From: Clostridioides difficile
Lineage (GTDB): Bacteria > Bacillota > Clostridia > Peptostreptococcales > Peptostreptococcaceae
Length of the DNA: 61,324 nucleotides
Reading direction: 5' to 3'
Assembly (NCBI RefSeq): GCF_001299635.1
Contig: NZ_JRHN01000032.1
Span: 1-61,324 of the forward strand
Shown here: one piece after another, positions 1-8,680 of the stretch
Position numbering within the stretch: position 1 is the first letter of the stretch
Layout: every line of letters begins with the position of its first letter
Notes under the pieces: model-generated
Database searches by the model: none
Told to the model about the DNA's origin: nothing
The model's input: the letters and a program-made list of their open reading frames with translations, nothing else
Position numbers and translations under genes: made by a program

Positions 1-234
1 GCTGCTAAATTTGCAGAACTTCTTGGAGAAGTTGTAGTTGCAGATACAAAAGAAAACTTAAGAGTTAGAGTTGACGCTGAGTATGGAGCAACTGATGGAA
101 AACTAAAATTAGCTAAAAAAGCTAAAGAATTAGGATTAGATGCTATACATGATACAGTACATGAAATGTGTAAAGATGAAGCTAGACATGGTAAAGCATT
201 CTTAGGATTATTAAATAGATATTTTGGAAAATAA
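1..234 (+). CDS. Rubrerythrin-family protein, C-terminal part
   Basis: The reading frame is open from the first base and ends at TAA 232-234, giving the last 77 residues of a protein that starts outside the window. Helical sequence with the E-A-R-H-G motif near the end is typical of the ferritin-like di-iron domain of rubrerythrins, which reduce peroxide or oxygen in anaerobes. The chain stops directly after this domain, so there is no C-terminal rubredoxin domain. This fits the reverse rubrerythrins of clostridia, whose rubredoxin part is N-terminal, but the N-terminus cannot be seen. A strong terminator follows, so it is the last gene of its transcript. Confidence 0.8.
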   Translation, partial: AAKFAELLGEVVVADTKENLRVRVDAEYGATDGKLKLAKKAKELGLDAIHDTVHEMCKDEARHGKAFLGLLNRYFGK

Positions 235-260
235 ATTTAATATAAGTTAAGTAGATTTTT

Positions 261-310
261 AGGAGTATATCATTTATGATTTTTAAAATTATAAGGATAT
301 ACTCCTTTTT
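261..310 (+). terminator. Rho-independent terminator of the rubrerythrin gene
   Basis: The 11-base arm AGGAGTATATC (261-271) pairs perfectly with GATATACTCCT (296-306), and a T run follows. It lies 27 bases after the stop codon. Confidence 0.85.
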
Positions 311-652
311 AATAGTTGTATTTTATTTTATAGTTATAATCTTGTAAATATTTAAATGAGTATAAATATAGTTTTAATGAAATCAATTTTTTAGTCTTAT
401 TATCTCTAATTTATATAACTATGAAATTAATTTGATATAAATATATTCGAAAAAACTAACTGGCTGGGGGTCATGCCTACTGCATATCTTGTGTAATATT
501 GTTACAGGAGTGTTGATTTTTACTACTTAGTCACTTTTACTTTGCAGAAAGTTTGTTGTAATAAACGGATTATTTTATAAGTCAGATTTTAGAGATAGTA
601 AATTGACATACTTAAAAGAATACATTAAACTAAATGTAAAAAATATCGACAG
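311..652. other. Intergenic region with a G-rich island
   Basis: Mostly AT-rich noncoding DNA. Around 456-512 there is a clearly more GC-rich stretch, including TGGCTGGGGGTCATGCC (461-477), unlike its surroundings. I compared it by eye with common riboswitch cores (SAM-I, c-di-GMP I and II, fluoride, ZTP) and found no convincing match. It could be a structured leader of the next gene or a decayed insertion end. Confidence 0.3.
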
Positions 653-1261
653 GTGGTGGACAATCTGATTAAGTATATACATAAAAGTAATATAGCTATT
701 GTTGTACTACATGAAATTTATGGAGCTAATAATTTTATAAAAGATGTTTGTCAAAAGTATTATAAAGATGGATATGATGTGTTTTGTCCAGAGCTTTTGG
801 GAGATAGGAAAGTTTTTTCTTATTCAGAATCTCAAGAGGCGTATGGTTTTTTTATAGACAATGTTGGATTTGATATTTATAAACAAGTAGAAAAACTTAT
901 AAATGACTTAAAATCAGAATACAAATATGTACTTGTTATAGGATATAGTGTTGGTGCGACTATTGCATGGAGATGTAGTGAAGACTCTCTTTGCGATGGT
1001 ATAGTTTGTTGTTATGGTTCTCGAATTAGAGATTATATGGAGGTAACTCCGAAATGTCCTACCTTGTTAGTGTTTGCAAAACATGATTCATTTGATGTTG
1101 ATTCTATTTTTTGCCAACTTTCTAGAAAACAAAATGTTCAAATCGAGATTTTAGATGCAAATCATGGTTTTATTGATACATACTCAAAAAATTATTCTGA
1201 TGTTCAAGCACAAGTGTTTAGTACTAAAGAAAAAAGTTTCTTAGATAAATATTTAGTATAG
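653..1261 (+). CDS. Dienelactone hydrolase-like alpha/beta hydrolase
   Basis: About 200 residues with the alpha/beta-hydrolase order of the dienelactone hydrolase family: H-E-I-Y-G near residue 20 (the conserved Glu of DLH proteins), nucleophile elbow G-Y-S-V-G with Ser99 (family members have Cys or Ser here), acid Asp145 in K-H-D and His171 in N-H-G-F. It is probably a cytoplasmic hydrolase of unknown substrate. No signal peptide is visible and it is not in an operon. The start is uncertain: GTG 653 and GTG 656 overlap the only ribosome-site-like sequence (AGGTGG, 651-656), so initiation may be at one of these GTGs or slightly downstream. A hairpin follows the stop. Confidence 0.75.
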   Translation: MVDNLIKYIHKSNIAIVVLHEIYGANNFIKDVCQKYYKDGYDVFCPELLGDRKVFSYSESQEAYGFFIDNVGFDIYKQVEKLINDLKSEYKYVLVIGYSVGATIAWRCSEDSLCDGIVCCYGSRIRDYMEVTPKCPTLLVFAKHDSFDVDSIFCQLSRKQNVQIEILDANHGFIDTYSKNYSDVQAQVFSTKEKSFLDKYLV

Positions 1262-1306
1262 CATATTATAAAATATATAAAAGATTTAATTAATCTTAAA
1301 AGTTTT

Positions 1307-1352
1307 ATGGCACTATTGATATTTGAAAATATTAGTAGTGCCATTAGATTTT
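1307..1352 (+). terminator. Probable terminator after the hydrolase gene
   Basis: ATGGCACTATTGATATT (1307-1323) pairs with the sequence ending in AGTGCCAT (1344) with one or two wobble positions. The following T run is short and interrupted. Confidence 0.6.
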
Positions 1353-1592
1353 AGTGTTATTATATTTTTGAGATATAGTTAATTGACATTATAGTGTTAA
1401 TTATGTCTTTATGATTTTTAATGAGTTTATAATACTATTTATTTAAATAAACAATAAGAAAATTCTTTGTACTTGAATAAGAATATTATATGAGAATATT
1501 GCAATTTGATATATTTACCATTACAATAAAAGTAGTTACAACTGAAATTCTAAATAAGTTAAAGTAAGTTGGCAAATTGGAGGTTTTTAAAT

Positions 1593-4502
1593 ATGAAAGC
1601 ATTTAAAAAGCACTTCTTAGTACTTTCTTTGATATTTTTGCTTATTGTATCGTGTCTTAATAGTGTTCAATGTTTTGCCTATGAGTCTGAAAATTCAAAA
1701 AAAATACGAGTTGGATATTGTGATAACTATGGAATTATATCTTCATCCGAAGAACATTCTTATACAGGATATGGTTATGATTATTTAAAAGAAATTTCAA
1801 AGTATACAGGATGGAAATATGAATTTGTAAAAGGGTCTTGGGAAGAATGTTTAGATAGATTAGAAAACGGTGAGATAGATTTACTTGGACCTTTACAGAG
1901 TAATGATGAAAGAGGTAAAATATTTAATTTTCCTAAAATAAGTTCAGGATATGAATATAGTGCATTATATACAAATGAAAGTAACTACAATATGTTTTAT
2001 GAAGATATAAGTTCATTTAACAATATGAGAGTGGCTGTGCTCAAAGGTAATTTTCATAATATTGCATTTGAGAAGTATAGAAAAGAAAATAAATTTTCAG
2101 TAAAATATATATATTGTAATTCTATCGATGAGTTAATTGAGTCTGTTAATAAAAATAAAGCAGATGCTTTTGTTTGTGGAAGTATTGTAAATGCAAAAGG
2201 AATGAAGATAGTTAGTAAGTTTTCAATGGAACCTTTTTATTTAGCTACTACAAAAGAGAAAACTGATTTAGTAAAAGAATTAGATTATGCTTTAAAAGAA
2301 TTAAAAATGAATGATATGTACTATGATATGGAATTATATAAAAAATATTTTAAAAGAGATGTTACTAATTCTATAGCATTTACTCGTCAAGAAATTAATT
2401 TTATTAAAGCCAATCCAAAGCTTACTATGGTATACGATTCTGAGTGGTCTCCTGTTGAATATTATGATGTAGAAAGTAATTCATTTAAAGGTATAAGTTC
2501 TGACTTAATGTCAATTATATCAAAAAAATGTGGAATAGAATTTGACTATATTGAAACAAAAAATTATAATGAGAGTCTTAATTACATAAAAAATGGAAAG
2601 GCAGATATGCTTTGTGGCTCAATTAATGAAGATGATAAAGAAAAACGATTTGGTATGAAACTGACAAATCCATACATAAATATACCTATAGTTATGGTTG
2701 GAAAACTAGGAACTAATCTCAATAATGATTTAAATATTGCTTTAACAAGTAGTTATAAGTCTATTGATTCTTACATAGAAAAAAGCTTTGAAAATGCCAA
2801 AGCAACATCTTATAAGTCTATAGAAGATTGTTTAGATGCCATAGATGAAGGAAAAGCAAGCCTAATGGTACTTAGTTCTTATCAGTTTGATGAACTCTTA
2901 AAGGAAGGAAAATGTAATAATCTATCGATTATATCTGTTTTAGATACTAATTATGGAATGTGTATAGGAGTATCAAATAAAATTAGCCCAATATTGATAT
3001 CAATTTTAAATAAATCAATAGGCAAAATTACTGATGAACAGTTAAATGACAGTATATATTCTAACACCATTAATAAGCCTTATAAGGTACCATTTGGTAT
3101 CATTTTTAAAGAGTATTCATTACAAATTATTATGTGTATTTGTATTATGTTTTTAATTGCCATCAAATATATAATTTACAATAAGAAAAAGAAAGAGGAT
3201 TCTCTAAAGAAAATTGCATATACAGATTCATTAACAGGAGCAGCGAGTATAGAGAAGTTTAAAATAAATGCAGAGAAATTATTTGCTAAAAACAATCCAG
3301 AATCATATGTGTTATTTTATATGGATGTTGATAAATTCAAGTACATAAATGATATGTTTGGATATGATGTGGGAAATAATACTTTAATACATATATCAAA
3401 TACTATTGCAAGTGAATTGCATGAGGATGAAATTTTTGCAAGAGTTTCTGCTGACCATTTTGTTCTTCTTATTAGATATAAGACAGATGAAGATATTAAA
3501 GCAAGGCTAAATAGTATTTATAACAAAGTTCAGATATTTAGTAATCATAAGATAAATTACTATAAGTTGATTTTAGATTGTGGTATATACAAAATAAATA
3601 AAGATGATAGAGATATAAACACTATTATGGATAGAGCAAATACTGCAAGAAAGACTATAAAAGGTGGTCATAAAAATTCATTTGCTTTTTATAATGATGA
3701 AATGCATAAGAAAATACTAAAAGAAAAAGAAATTGAAAATACAATGATAGATGCTCTTAACAATGGAGAATTTATTGTATATTTTCAGCCTAAATATAGT
3801 CTTTTAGATTACCAGATTATAGGGGCTGAAGCACTTGTCCGTTGGGATAATCCAAAGAAAGGACTAATCCCACCAATAGAATTTATTCCTGTATTTGAGA
3901 GAAATGGCTTTATTGTAAATATTGATTTCTATGTATTTGAGGAAGTATGTAAAAAGATTAGAGAATGGATGGATGAAGGTCAAAAAGTTGTACCTATATC
4001 TGTTAACTTGTCTCGAATGCATTTTGTAAATAGTAATTTTGTTGAGAAGTTTAGACTAATTGTAGATAAATACAGAATACCAACAAATTTTATAGAATTA
4101 GAGCTAACAGAAACAGCAGTATTAGATAATATAGACGGTTTAATTGACACAATGAATCATCTAAAAGAAAATGGGTTTGTGATTTCTATGGATGATTTTG
4201 GAACAGGATATTCTTCGCTTAATCTTCTAAAGGAACTACCTGTTGACATATTAAAATTAGATAGGGCATTTTTTACAGAAAAAGATGAGAGTAACAATGA
4301 AAAAATTGTTATATCTAATGTCATTAGAATGGCAAAGGAATTAAAAATGAAGGTAATCTCAGAAGGAGTAGAAACCATTTCACAATTAGATTTTTTAAAG
4401 CAAATTGGATGTGATATGGTACAGGGATACTTATTTTCTAAACCAATGCCTGTAAAAGATTTTGAGAAAATAGTTTTTAAAAAAGAAGAAAAAAATGTAT
4501 AA
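1593..4502 (+). CDS. Membrane c-di-GMP phosphodiesterase (two SBP_bac_3-like sensors, degenerate GGDEF, EAL)
   Basis: 969 residues from ATG 1593, chosen because TTGGAGG (1577-1583) sits 9 bases upstream; an in-frame TTG at 1569 has no such site. Order: signal peptide or anchor (about 1-30), two periplasmic-binding-protein-like domains (about 36-255 and 275-500), a transmembrane helix near 520, a GGDEF domain with the motif replaced by S-A-D-H-F (619-623), then a full EAL domain. E746-A-L, the E-L-E-L-T-E stretch, M-D-D-F-G-T-G-Y-S-S (866-875) and S-E-G-V-E-T are all present, so it should hydrolyse c-di-GMP and not make it. The sensors probably bind small solutes such as amino acids outside the membrane. 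I believe it corresponds to CD1476 of strain 630. It is monocistronic with its own terminator. Confidence 0.9.
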   Translation: MKAFKKHFLVLSLIFLLIVSCLNSVQCFAYESENSKKIRVGYCDNYGIISSSEEHSYTGYGYDYLKEISKYTGWKYEFVKGSWEECLDRLENGEIDLLGPLQSNDERGKIFNFPKISSGYEYSALYTNESNYNMFYEDISSFNNMRVAVLKGNFHNIAFEKYRKENKFSVKYIYCNSIDELIESVNKNKADAFVCGSIVNAKGMKIVSKFSMEPFYLATTKEKTDLVKELDYALKELKMNDMYYDMELYKKYFKRDVTNSIAFTRQEINFIKANPKLTMVYDSEWSPVEYYDVESNSFKGISSDLMSIISKKCGIEFDYIETKNYNESLNYIKNGKADMLCGSINEDDKEKRFGMKLTNPYINIPIVMVGKLGTNLNNDLNIALTSSYKSIDSYIEKSFENAKATSYKSIEDCLDAIDEGKASLMVLSSYQFDELLKEGKCNNLSIISVLDTNYGMCIGVSNKISPILISILNKSIGKITDEQLNDSIYSNTINKPYKVPFGIIFKEYSLQIIMCICIMFLIAIKYIIYNKKKKEDSLKKIAYTDSLTGAASIEKFKINAEKLFAKNNPESYVLFYMDVDKFKYINDMFGYDVGNNTLIHISNTIASELHEDEIFARVSADHFVLLIRYKTDEDIKARLNSIYNKVQIFSNHKINYYKLILDCGIYKINKDDRDINTIMDRANTARKTIKGGHKNSFAFYNDEMHKKILKEKEIENTMIDALNNGEFIVYFQPKYSLLDYQIIGAEALVRWDNPKKGLIPPIEFIPVFERNGFIVNIDFYVFEEVCKKIREWMDEGQKVVPISVNLSRMHFVNSNFVEKFRLIVDKYRIPTNFIELELTETAVLDNIDGLIDTMNHLKENGFVISMDDFGTGYSSLNLLKELPVDILKLDRAFFTEKDESNNEKIVISNVIRMAKELKMKVISEGVETISQLDFLKQIGCDMVQGYLFSKPMPVKDFEKIVFKKEEKNV

Positions 4503-4523
4503 ATAATGTGAAAACATCTACAC

Positions 4524-4578
4524 AATAAAGATGCTTTAAGATAGTTAAATATACTATCTTAAAGCATCTTTATTTTTG
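4524..4578 (+). terminator. Strong terminator of the EAL gene
   Basis: A stem of about 20 bp, with AAAGATGCTTTAAGATAGT at 4527-4545 pairing with its complement at 4553-4571, followed by ATTTTT. Confidence 0.9.
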
Positions 4579-4769
4579 TATGAGTTTTTATTGGAATTAT
4601 TAATAGATTAAATCAATTGAGAAAAAAACTCAAAAGAACACAATAATCACTTGCAAAGTTCATACTATTATGATAGACTTAAATCAAAATTAAGAATTGT
4701 AAAAAGAAGGAAAACATAGGTAATTATTTTAACTGACTAAAATTTAAGATAAAATATTGTAATTTATAT

Positions 4770-4789
4770 ATGAGATAACGATTGCTCAT
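4770..4789 (+). promoter_or_regulatory. Possible Fur-type operator before feoA
   Basis: ATGAGATAACGATTGCTCAT has dyad ends (ATGAG/CTCAT) and a left half close to the GATAAT hexamers of Fur boxes. It lies 33 bases before the first feoA. The right half is a poor match. Iron repression of feo operons by Fur is well established; this particular site is an inference. Confidence 0.45.
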
Positions 4790-4822
4790 AAATTTAAATT
4801 AGTTTAAGAGGAGGAATATTAT

Positions 4823-5035
4823 ATGATGCCATTGATACTATCAAATACAGGAGAAGAAGTAGTTATAAAGAAGATTTCAGGAAGTGACAAGACAAGAACT
4901 TTTTTAAATAGTATAGGTTTTGTAGTAGGTACAAATGTTAAAATAATTTCTAAGATAGATGGGAATTTAATAATAGATGTAAAAGATACTAGAGTTGCAT
5001 TAGACAAAAAGATGGCAAGTAGAATAATAATATAG
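4823..5035 (+). CDS. feoA: FeoA-family protein (first copy)
   Basis: 70 residues, the usual size of a stand-alone FeoA: a small SH3-like beta-barrel protein of the cytoplasm thought to modulate FeoB. Typical features are the N-terminal L-S-N-T-G-E segment, the I-G-F-V-V-G-T turn near the middle and the D-x-K-x-T-R-V-A-L-D region near the end. The start is ATG 4823 behind AAGAGGAGG (4806-4814); a second ATG follows at 4826. It is first of feoA-feoA-feoB-(Cys-rich protein), with only 12 bases to the next gene. Two different FeoA proteins in one feo operon is a common clostridial arrangement. Confidence 0.9.
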   Translation: MMPLILSNTGEEVVIKKISGSDKTRTFLNSIGFVVGTNVKIISKIDGNLIIDVKDTRVALDKKMASRIII

Positions 5036-5047
5036 GGAGGTAATGAT

Positions 5048-5269
5048 ATGAACAGATTAAAGGATATTAAGTGTGGAGAGACTGTGAAAGTCAAGAAGTT
5101 AGAGGGGGAAGGAGCCACACGAAGACGTATAATGGATATGGGAATTACGAGAGGTGTTGATGTATTCGTAAGAAAAGTAGCTCCTCTTGGTGACCCAATT
5201 GAAATAACTGTAAGAGATTATGAACTATCAATTCGTAAGTCAGATGCAGAAAAAATCATTGTGGAATAA
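5048..5269 (+). CDS. feoA: FeoA-family protein (second copy)
   Basis: 73 residues with the fuller FeoA signature: L-E-G-E-G-A-T-R-R-R-I-M-D-M-G-I-T-R-G, then V-A-P-L-G-D-P-I-E-I and Y-E-L-S-I-R-K. It is closer to the canonical FeoA of FeoB systems than the first copy, so the two are not recent duplicates. Start ATG 5048 follows AGGGAGGT. An 87-bp gap before feoB holds a Fur-box-like site, so feoB may also have its own promoter. Confidence 0.92.
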   Translation: MNRLKDIKCGETVKVKKLEGEGATRRRIMDMGITRGVDVFVRKVAPLGDPIEITVRDYELSIRKSDAEKIIVE

Positions 5270-5310
5270 TAAAATTAATTAATTAGAATGGATTTAGTGC
5301 AATTATACAA

Positions 5311-5325
5311 TGAGAATGATTTTCT
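5311..5325 (+). promoter_or_regulatory. Fur-box-like site before feoB
   Basis: TGAGAATGATTTTCT matches the 7-1-7 Fur consensus TGATAATnATTATCA at 11 of 14 defined positions. It lies 47 bases before the feoB start, in the gap between feoA and feoB. Confidence 0.55.
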
Positions 5326-5371
5326 ATATCATGAATAGTTATGTACTTAAATAATAATGGAGGGAATGGAA

Positions 5372-7528
5372 ATGTCAATAAAAATAGGTCTCATAGGAAA
5401 TCCTAACTGTGGTAAGACAACAATGTTCAATGGGCTTACAGGTTCATCTCAATATGTTGGGAACTGGCCAGGAGTAACAGTTGAAAAAAAAGGTGGAAAG
5501 TTAAAAGGAAATAAAGATGTGGAGATAGTAGATTTACCAGGTATTTATTCTTTATCACCATATACATTGGAAGAAGTAGTTACACGTAATTTTATGTTAG
5601 ATGATAAACCAGATGCAGTAATAAATATAGTGGATGCATCAAATATAGAGAGAAATTTATATCTTACAACTCAAGTTTTAGAATTGGGTATACCTACTGT
5701 CATAGCTCTTAATATGATGGATATTGTTAATAAAAATGGTGATAAGATAAATATTAAAAAGTTATCTGAGGTTATAGGTTGCCCAGTGGTAGAAGTGACA
5801 GCAGTTAAAGGTCAAGGGATTATGGAAGCCGCTGAAAAGGCAATTCAACTTGCAAGCAGTAATAATAAATTAGATTTCAAACTGCCTTTTGTTGATGAAA
5901 GTAAGGAAGCAATAGAAAAAATTGAAAAGATAATAGAAGAAAAAACTCCATATATAGATATGGAAACACGTTGGTTAGCTATAAAGTTATTTGAAAGAGA
6001 TGAAAATGTTATACAAAAACTTGATATTTCTAAAACAATATTGAATAACATAGAAGAAATAACTAGAGATTGTGAAAATGAATTGGATGATGATAGTGAA
6101 AGTATAGTAACAGCAAATCGTTATGAATTTATTAGTTCAATAATTTCAAGTATAATAAAGAAGAATAGAAAAGGTAAGGAAACTGTATCAGACAAGATAG
6201 ATAAGATTGTAACAAACCGAATATTAGCATTACCTATTTTTGCACTTATAATGTGGGGAGTTTATTATATAGCAGTAAGTTCATTGGGCGCTATAGCAAC
6301 TGACTGGACTAATGATGTACTGTTTGGAGAAATTATTCAAGGAAATGTAAGTAATTTTATGGCTTCTTTAAATGTAGCTGATTGGTTACAAGGACTTGTA
6401 GTTGATGGTCTAATTGGTGGAGTTGGAGCTGTATTAGGATTTGTCCCACAAATTATGCTTCTATTCTTATTATTATCAATATTAGAAGATTGTGGATATA
6501 TGTCACGTGTAGCTTTTATAATGGATAGAATTTTCCGTAAGTTTGGTCTTTCAGGAAAATCATTTATACCAATGCTTATAAGTTCAGGTTGTGGAGTTCC
6601 AGGAGTTATGTCAACTCGTACTATAGAGAATGATAGAGATAGAAAAATGACTATTATGTTAACTACATTCATTCCATGTGGAGCTAAAATACCAATAATA
6701 GCATTATTTGCAGGAGCATTATTTGGAGGTGCTTCATGGGTAGCGCCATCAATGTATTTCTTAGGTATAGTAATGATAATCATTTGTGGAATTATATTAA
6801 AGAGAACTAGCTTATTTGCAGGAGAGCCATCTCCATTTGTTATGGAATTACCTCAATATCATGTTCCAAGTGCAAAAGGTGTTTTAATACATATGTGGGA
6901 TAGAGGAAAAGCCTTCATAATCAAAGCAGGTACGATTATATTTGTAGCTTGTGGAGCAATCTGGTTCTTACAATCATTTAACTGGTCATTACAAATGGTA
7001 GATGCTGGAGATAGTATATTAGCTAGTTTAGGAAATATAGTTGCACCAATATTTGCACCTCTTGGATTTGGAAACTGGCAATCATCAGTAGCAACAGTTA
7101 CAGGTCTAGTAGCCAAGGAAAATGTAGTTGGGACATTTGGAGTTTTATTTGGTATATCAGATGCGACAGAGCAAGACCCAGCACTTCTTGGTTCAGTTGC
7201 AAGTATGTTTACAGTAGCTAGTGCATTTGCATTTATGGCATTCAACATGCTTTGTGCACCTTGCTTTGCAGCTATTGGAGCTATAAAAAGAGAAATGGGT
7301 TCATGGAAATGGACATGGATTACATTAGGATTCCAAACTTTAACAGCATATATAGTTGCTCTTCTTATCAATCAAGTTGGAAGTTTAATTTTAGGAACTG
7401 GAGGAAGTATTGCTGGGGCAATAATATCTATAGTTATAGCAGTAGCTGTAGTATTGATAGTTTTAACTTATTCAAATAGAAATATGAAAAAAGAAAAAAT
7501 TGGTAAATTAAGTTATATGAAAAATTAA
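5372..7528 (+). CDS. feoB: Ferrous iron transport protein FeoB
   Basis: 718 residues from ATG 5372, which has GGAGGG (5359-5364) at 7 bases; an in-frame ATG at 5357 would place that ribosome site inside the gene. The N-terminal G domain has G-N-P-N-C-G-K-T-T (9-17), D-L-P-G-I-Y-S-L and N-x-x-D-type motifs, then a helical regulatory domain to about residue 260. The membrane part carries the FeoB gate motifs, including a G-C-G-V-P-G segment and the later C-G-A-K-I-P. It is the inner-membrane GTP-dependent Fe(II) permease. The intact length suggests an active transporter. It is translated with the Cys-rich gene that follows. Confidence 0.95.
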   Translation: MSIKIGLIGNPNCGKTTMFNGLTGSSQYVGNWPGVTVEKKGGKLKGNKDVEIVDLPGIYSLSPYTLEEVVTRNFMLDDKPDAVINIVDASNIERNLYLTTQVLELGIPTVIALNMMDIVNKNGDKINIKKLSEVIGCPVVEVTAVKGQGIMEAAEKAIQLASSNNKLDFKLPFVDESKEAIEKIEKIIEEKTPYIDMETRWLAIKLFERDENVIQKLDISKTILNNIEEITRDCENELDDDSESIVTANRYEFISSIISSIIKKNRKGKETVSDKIDKIVTNRILALPIFALIMWGVYYIAVSSLGAIATDWTNDVLFGEIIQGNVSNFMASLNVADWLQGLVVDGLIGGVGAVLGFVPQIMLLFLLLSILEDCGYMSRVAFIMDRIFRKFGLSGKSFIPMLISSGCGVPGVMSTRTIENDRDRKMTIMLTTFIPCGAKIPIIALFAGALFGGASWVAPSMYFLGIVMIIICGIILKRTSLFAGEPSPFVMELPQYHVPSAKGVLIHMWDRGKAFIIKAGTIIFVACGAIWFLQSFNWSLQMVDAGDSILASLGNIVAPIFAPLGFGNWQSSVATVTGLVAKENVVGTFGVLFGISDATEQDPALLGSVASMFTVASAFAFMAFNMLCAPCFAAIGAIKREMGSWKWTWITLGFQTLTAYIVALLINQVGSLILGTGGSIAGAIISIVIAVAVVLIVLTYSNRNMKKEKIGKLSYMKN

Positions 7529-7553
7529 TTCATATAAATAAGGAGTGGTGAAT

Positions 7554-7706
7554 ATGGCTACATTTATTATAGCAGCTATTGTAGTAGTATTGATGGCGTT
7601 AGCCATAATGCATATGGTTAAAAATTCAAAAAAGAATGGTAGCAGTTGCGGATGTGGTTGTTCTGGTTGCTCAAGTAGTAAGAGCTGTAATACTAATAAG
7701 AGATAG
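7554..7706 (+). CDS. FeoB-associated Cys-rich membrane protein
   Basis: 50 residues from ATG 7554 with AGGAG (7541-7545) upstream. Residues 3-22 form one hydrophobic helix. A short basic stretch follows, then a Cys/Gly/Ser-rich tail with Cys32, Cys34, Cys36, Cys39 and Cys45. Small one-helix Cys-rich proteins of this kind follow feoB in many Firmicutes and are annotated as FeoB-associated proteins. They are thought to sit in the membrane beside FeoB and bind iron or help gating, as FeoC does elsewhere. It starts 25 bases after feoB and is followed by the operon terminator. Confidence 0.8.
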   Translation: MATFIIAAIVVVLMALAIMHMVKNSKKNGSSCGCGCSGCSSSKSCNTNKR

Positions 7707-7710
7707 ATAA

Positions 7711-7764
7711 AATAAGAATCTGATAAAAAGTTAAATTACTTTATTATCAGGTTCTTATTTTTTA
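7711..7764 (+). terminator. Terminator of the feo operon
   Basis: AATAAGAATCTGATAA (7711-7726) pairs with the arm ending in TTCTTATT (7759), leading into a T run. Confidence 0.85.
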
Positions 7765-7795
7765 TACAAATAATAAATTTCATGTTTGAAGTAGG

Positions 7796-7825
7796 TTAGA
7801 CTATGTTGTAATTTTAATGTATAAT
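7796..7825 (+). promoter_or_regulatory. Probable vegetative promoter of the AIM24 gene
   Basis: TTAGAC (7796-7801), an 18-base spacer, then TATAAT (7820-7825). The transcript would start about 45 bases before the start codon. Confidence 0.5.
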
Positions 7826-7855
7826 TATAGACAAATATATGATTAGGAGGGATTA

Positions 7856-7876
7856 TTGCTAAATAAAGCAATATAA
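7856..7876 (+). other. Possible six-codon leader ORF before the AIM24 gene
   Basis: The only strong ribosome site here, TAGGAGGG (7844-7851), is 26 bases from ATG 7877 but 5 bases from TTG 7856. That TTG opens six codons in the same frame as the main gene, ending in TAA at 7874-7876, immediately before the ATG. Translation of the main gene could depend on reinitiation. Alternatively, the main gene once began at TTG 7856 and a substitution created the stop. Confidence 0.35.
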
Positions 7877-8596
7877 ATGTATATTATGTTTAAATTTGAT
7901 GTGACAAATGAGCTTATGTGTATAGCAAGGGGAAGTGGCAAATTTTTTGCAAAAAAAGGTGCTATGGTAGCCTTTAAAGGAAATTTTAATTTTGAAAAAT
8001 TATTACTTGGTCCTAATAATGGTGGTGGTTTAGGAAGAGCACTGTTAGGGCATGTTCAAAGGTCATTAACAGGAGAACAAATGCCAATAATGGTTGTTGA
8101 AGGTGAAGGTGAAATTTACCTGGCTCAAAATGCTTATCATGTAGATGTAATATCGATTGACCCAGGTGATTCAATTTATGTTGAGAGCGAAAATTTATTG
8201 GCATTTTCTGAACAATTGCATTATAGTGTAAAATTAATTGGTTCAGGGGTACTATCTCAAAAAGGGCTTTTTACTACACATTTAGTAAATAAAACAAGCC
8301 AAAATCAAGATGTCGCCATAATAACAGATGGAAATCCTCTAATACTTGAAGGGCCTTGTTGTGTAGACCCAGATGCATTAGTAGCCTGGACTGGAAGGGA
8401 ACCATATCCAAAAGTAGCAAAATTATCATGGAAGACTTTTATTGGTCAGACTTCTGGGGAATCTTATCATATGGAATTTGTTGAACCTGGACAAATAGTC
8501 ATTATACAACCATCTGAAAGATTGTCTGGCTTAAAAACAGATTCTACGCCTTCTGATAGAATGAATTCAGGTGGGTTGAGAATTGGTATAGATTAA
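7877..8596 (+). CDS. AIM24 / TIGR00266 family protein
   Basis: 239 residues, beta-rich and glycine-rich, without signal peptide or membrane helices. It matches the AIM24 family: a mid-protein V-V-E-G-E-G-E-I-Y-L-A segment, a D-P-G-D-S-I-Y-V-E turn, G-L-F-T-T-H-L, and a C-terminal E-P-G-Q-I-V-I-I-Q-P stretch. Members form trimeric beta-helix-like folds and have no established bacterial function. The gene is monocistronic. ATG 7877 has no ribosome site at normal distance (see the leader ORF entry); ATG 7886 is an alternative. Confidence 0.85.
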   Translation: MYIMFKFDVTNELMCIARGSGKFFAKKGAMVAFKGNFNFEKLLLGPNNGGGLGRALLGHVQRSLTGEQMPIMVVEGEGEIYLAQNAYHVDVISIDPGDSIYVESENLLAFSEQLHYSVKLIGSGVLSQKGLFTTHLVNKTSQNQDVAIITDGNPLILEGPCCVDPDALVAWTGREPYPKVAKLSWKTFIGQTSGESYHMEFVEPGQIVIIQPSERLSGLKTDSTPSDRMNSGGLRIGID

Positions 8597-8680
8597 ATTT
8601 TATAATGTAGTTTAATCACTCTTTAGGATTTTAAAAAATAAAAAATGTAGCAGGGATAGATATATTAAAAGGAGTCTTAT

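Noticed and set aside
456-512. G-rich island considered as a fluoride or c-di-GMP-II riboswitch
   Set aside because: GGTCATGCCTACTG has slight resemblance, but the upstream conserved blocks of these riboswitches are missing.
6337-7371. Long minus-strand open frames inside feoB
   Set aside because: They are antisense shadows caused by codon bias; feoB is intact and well supported.
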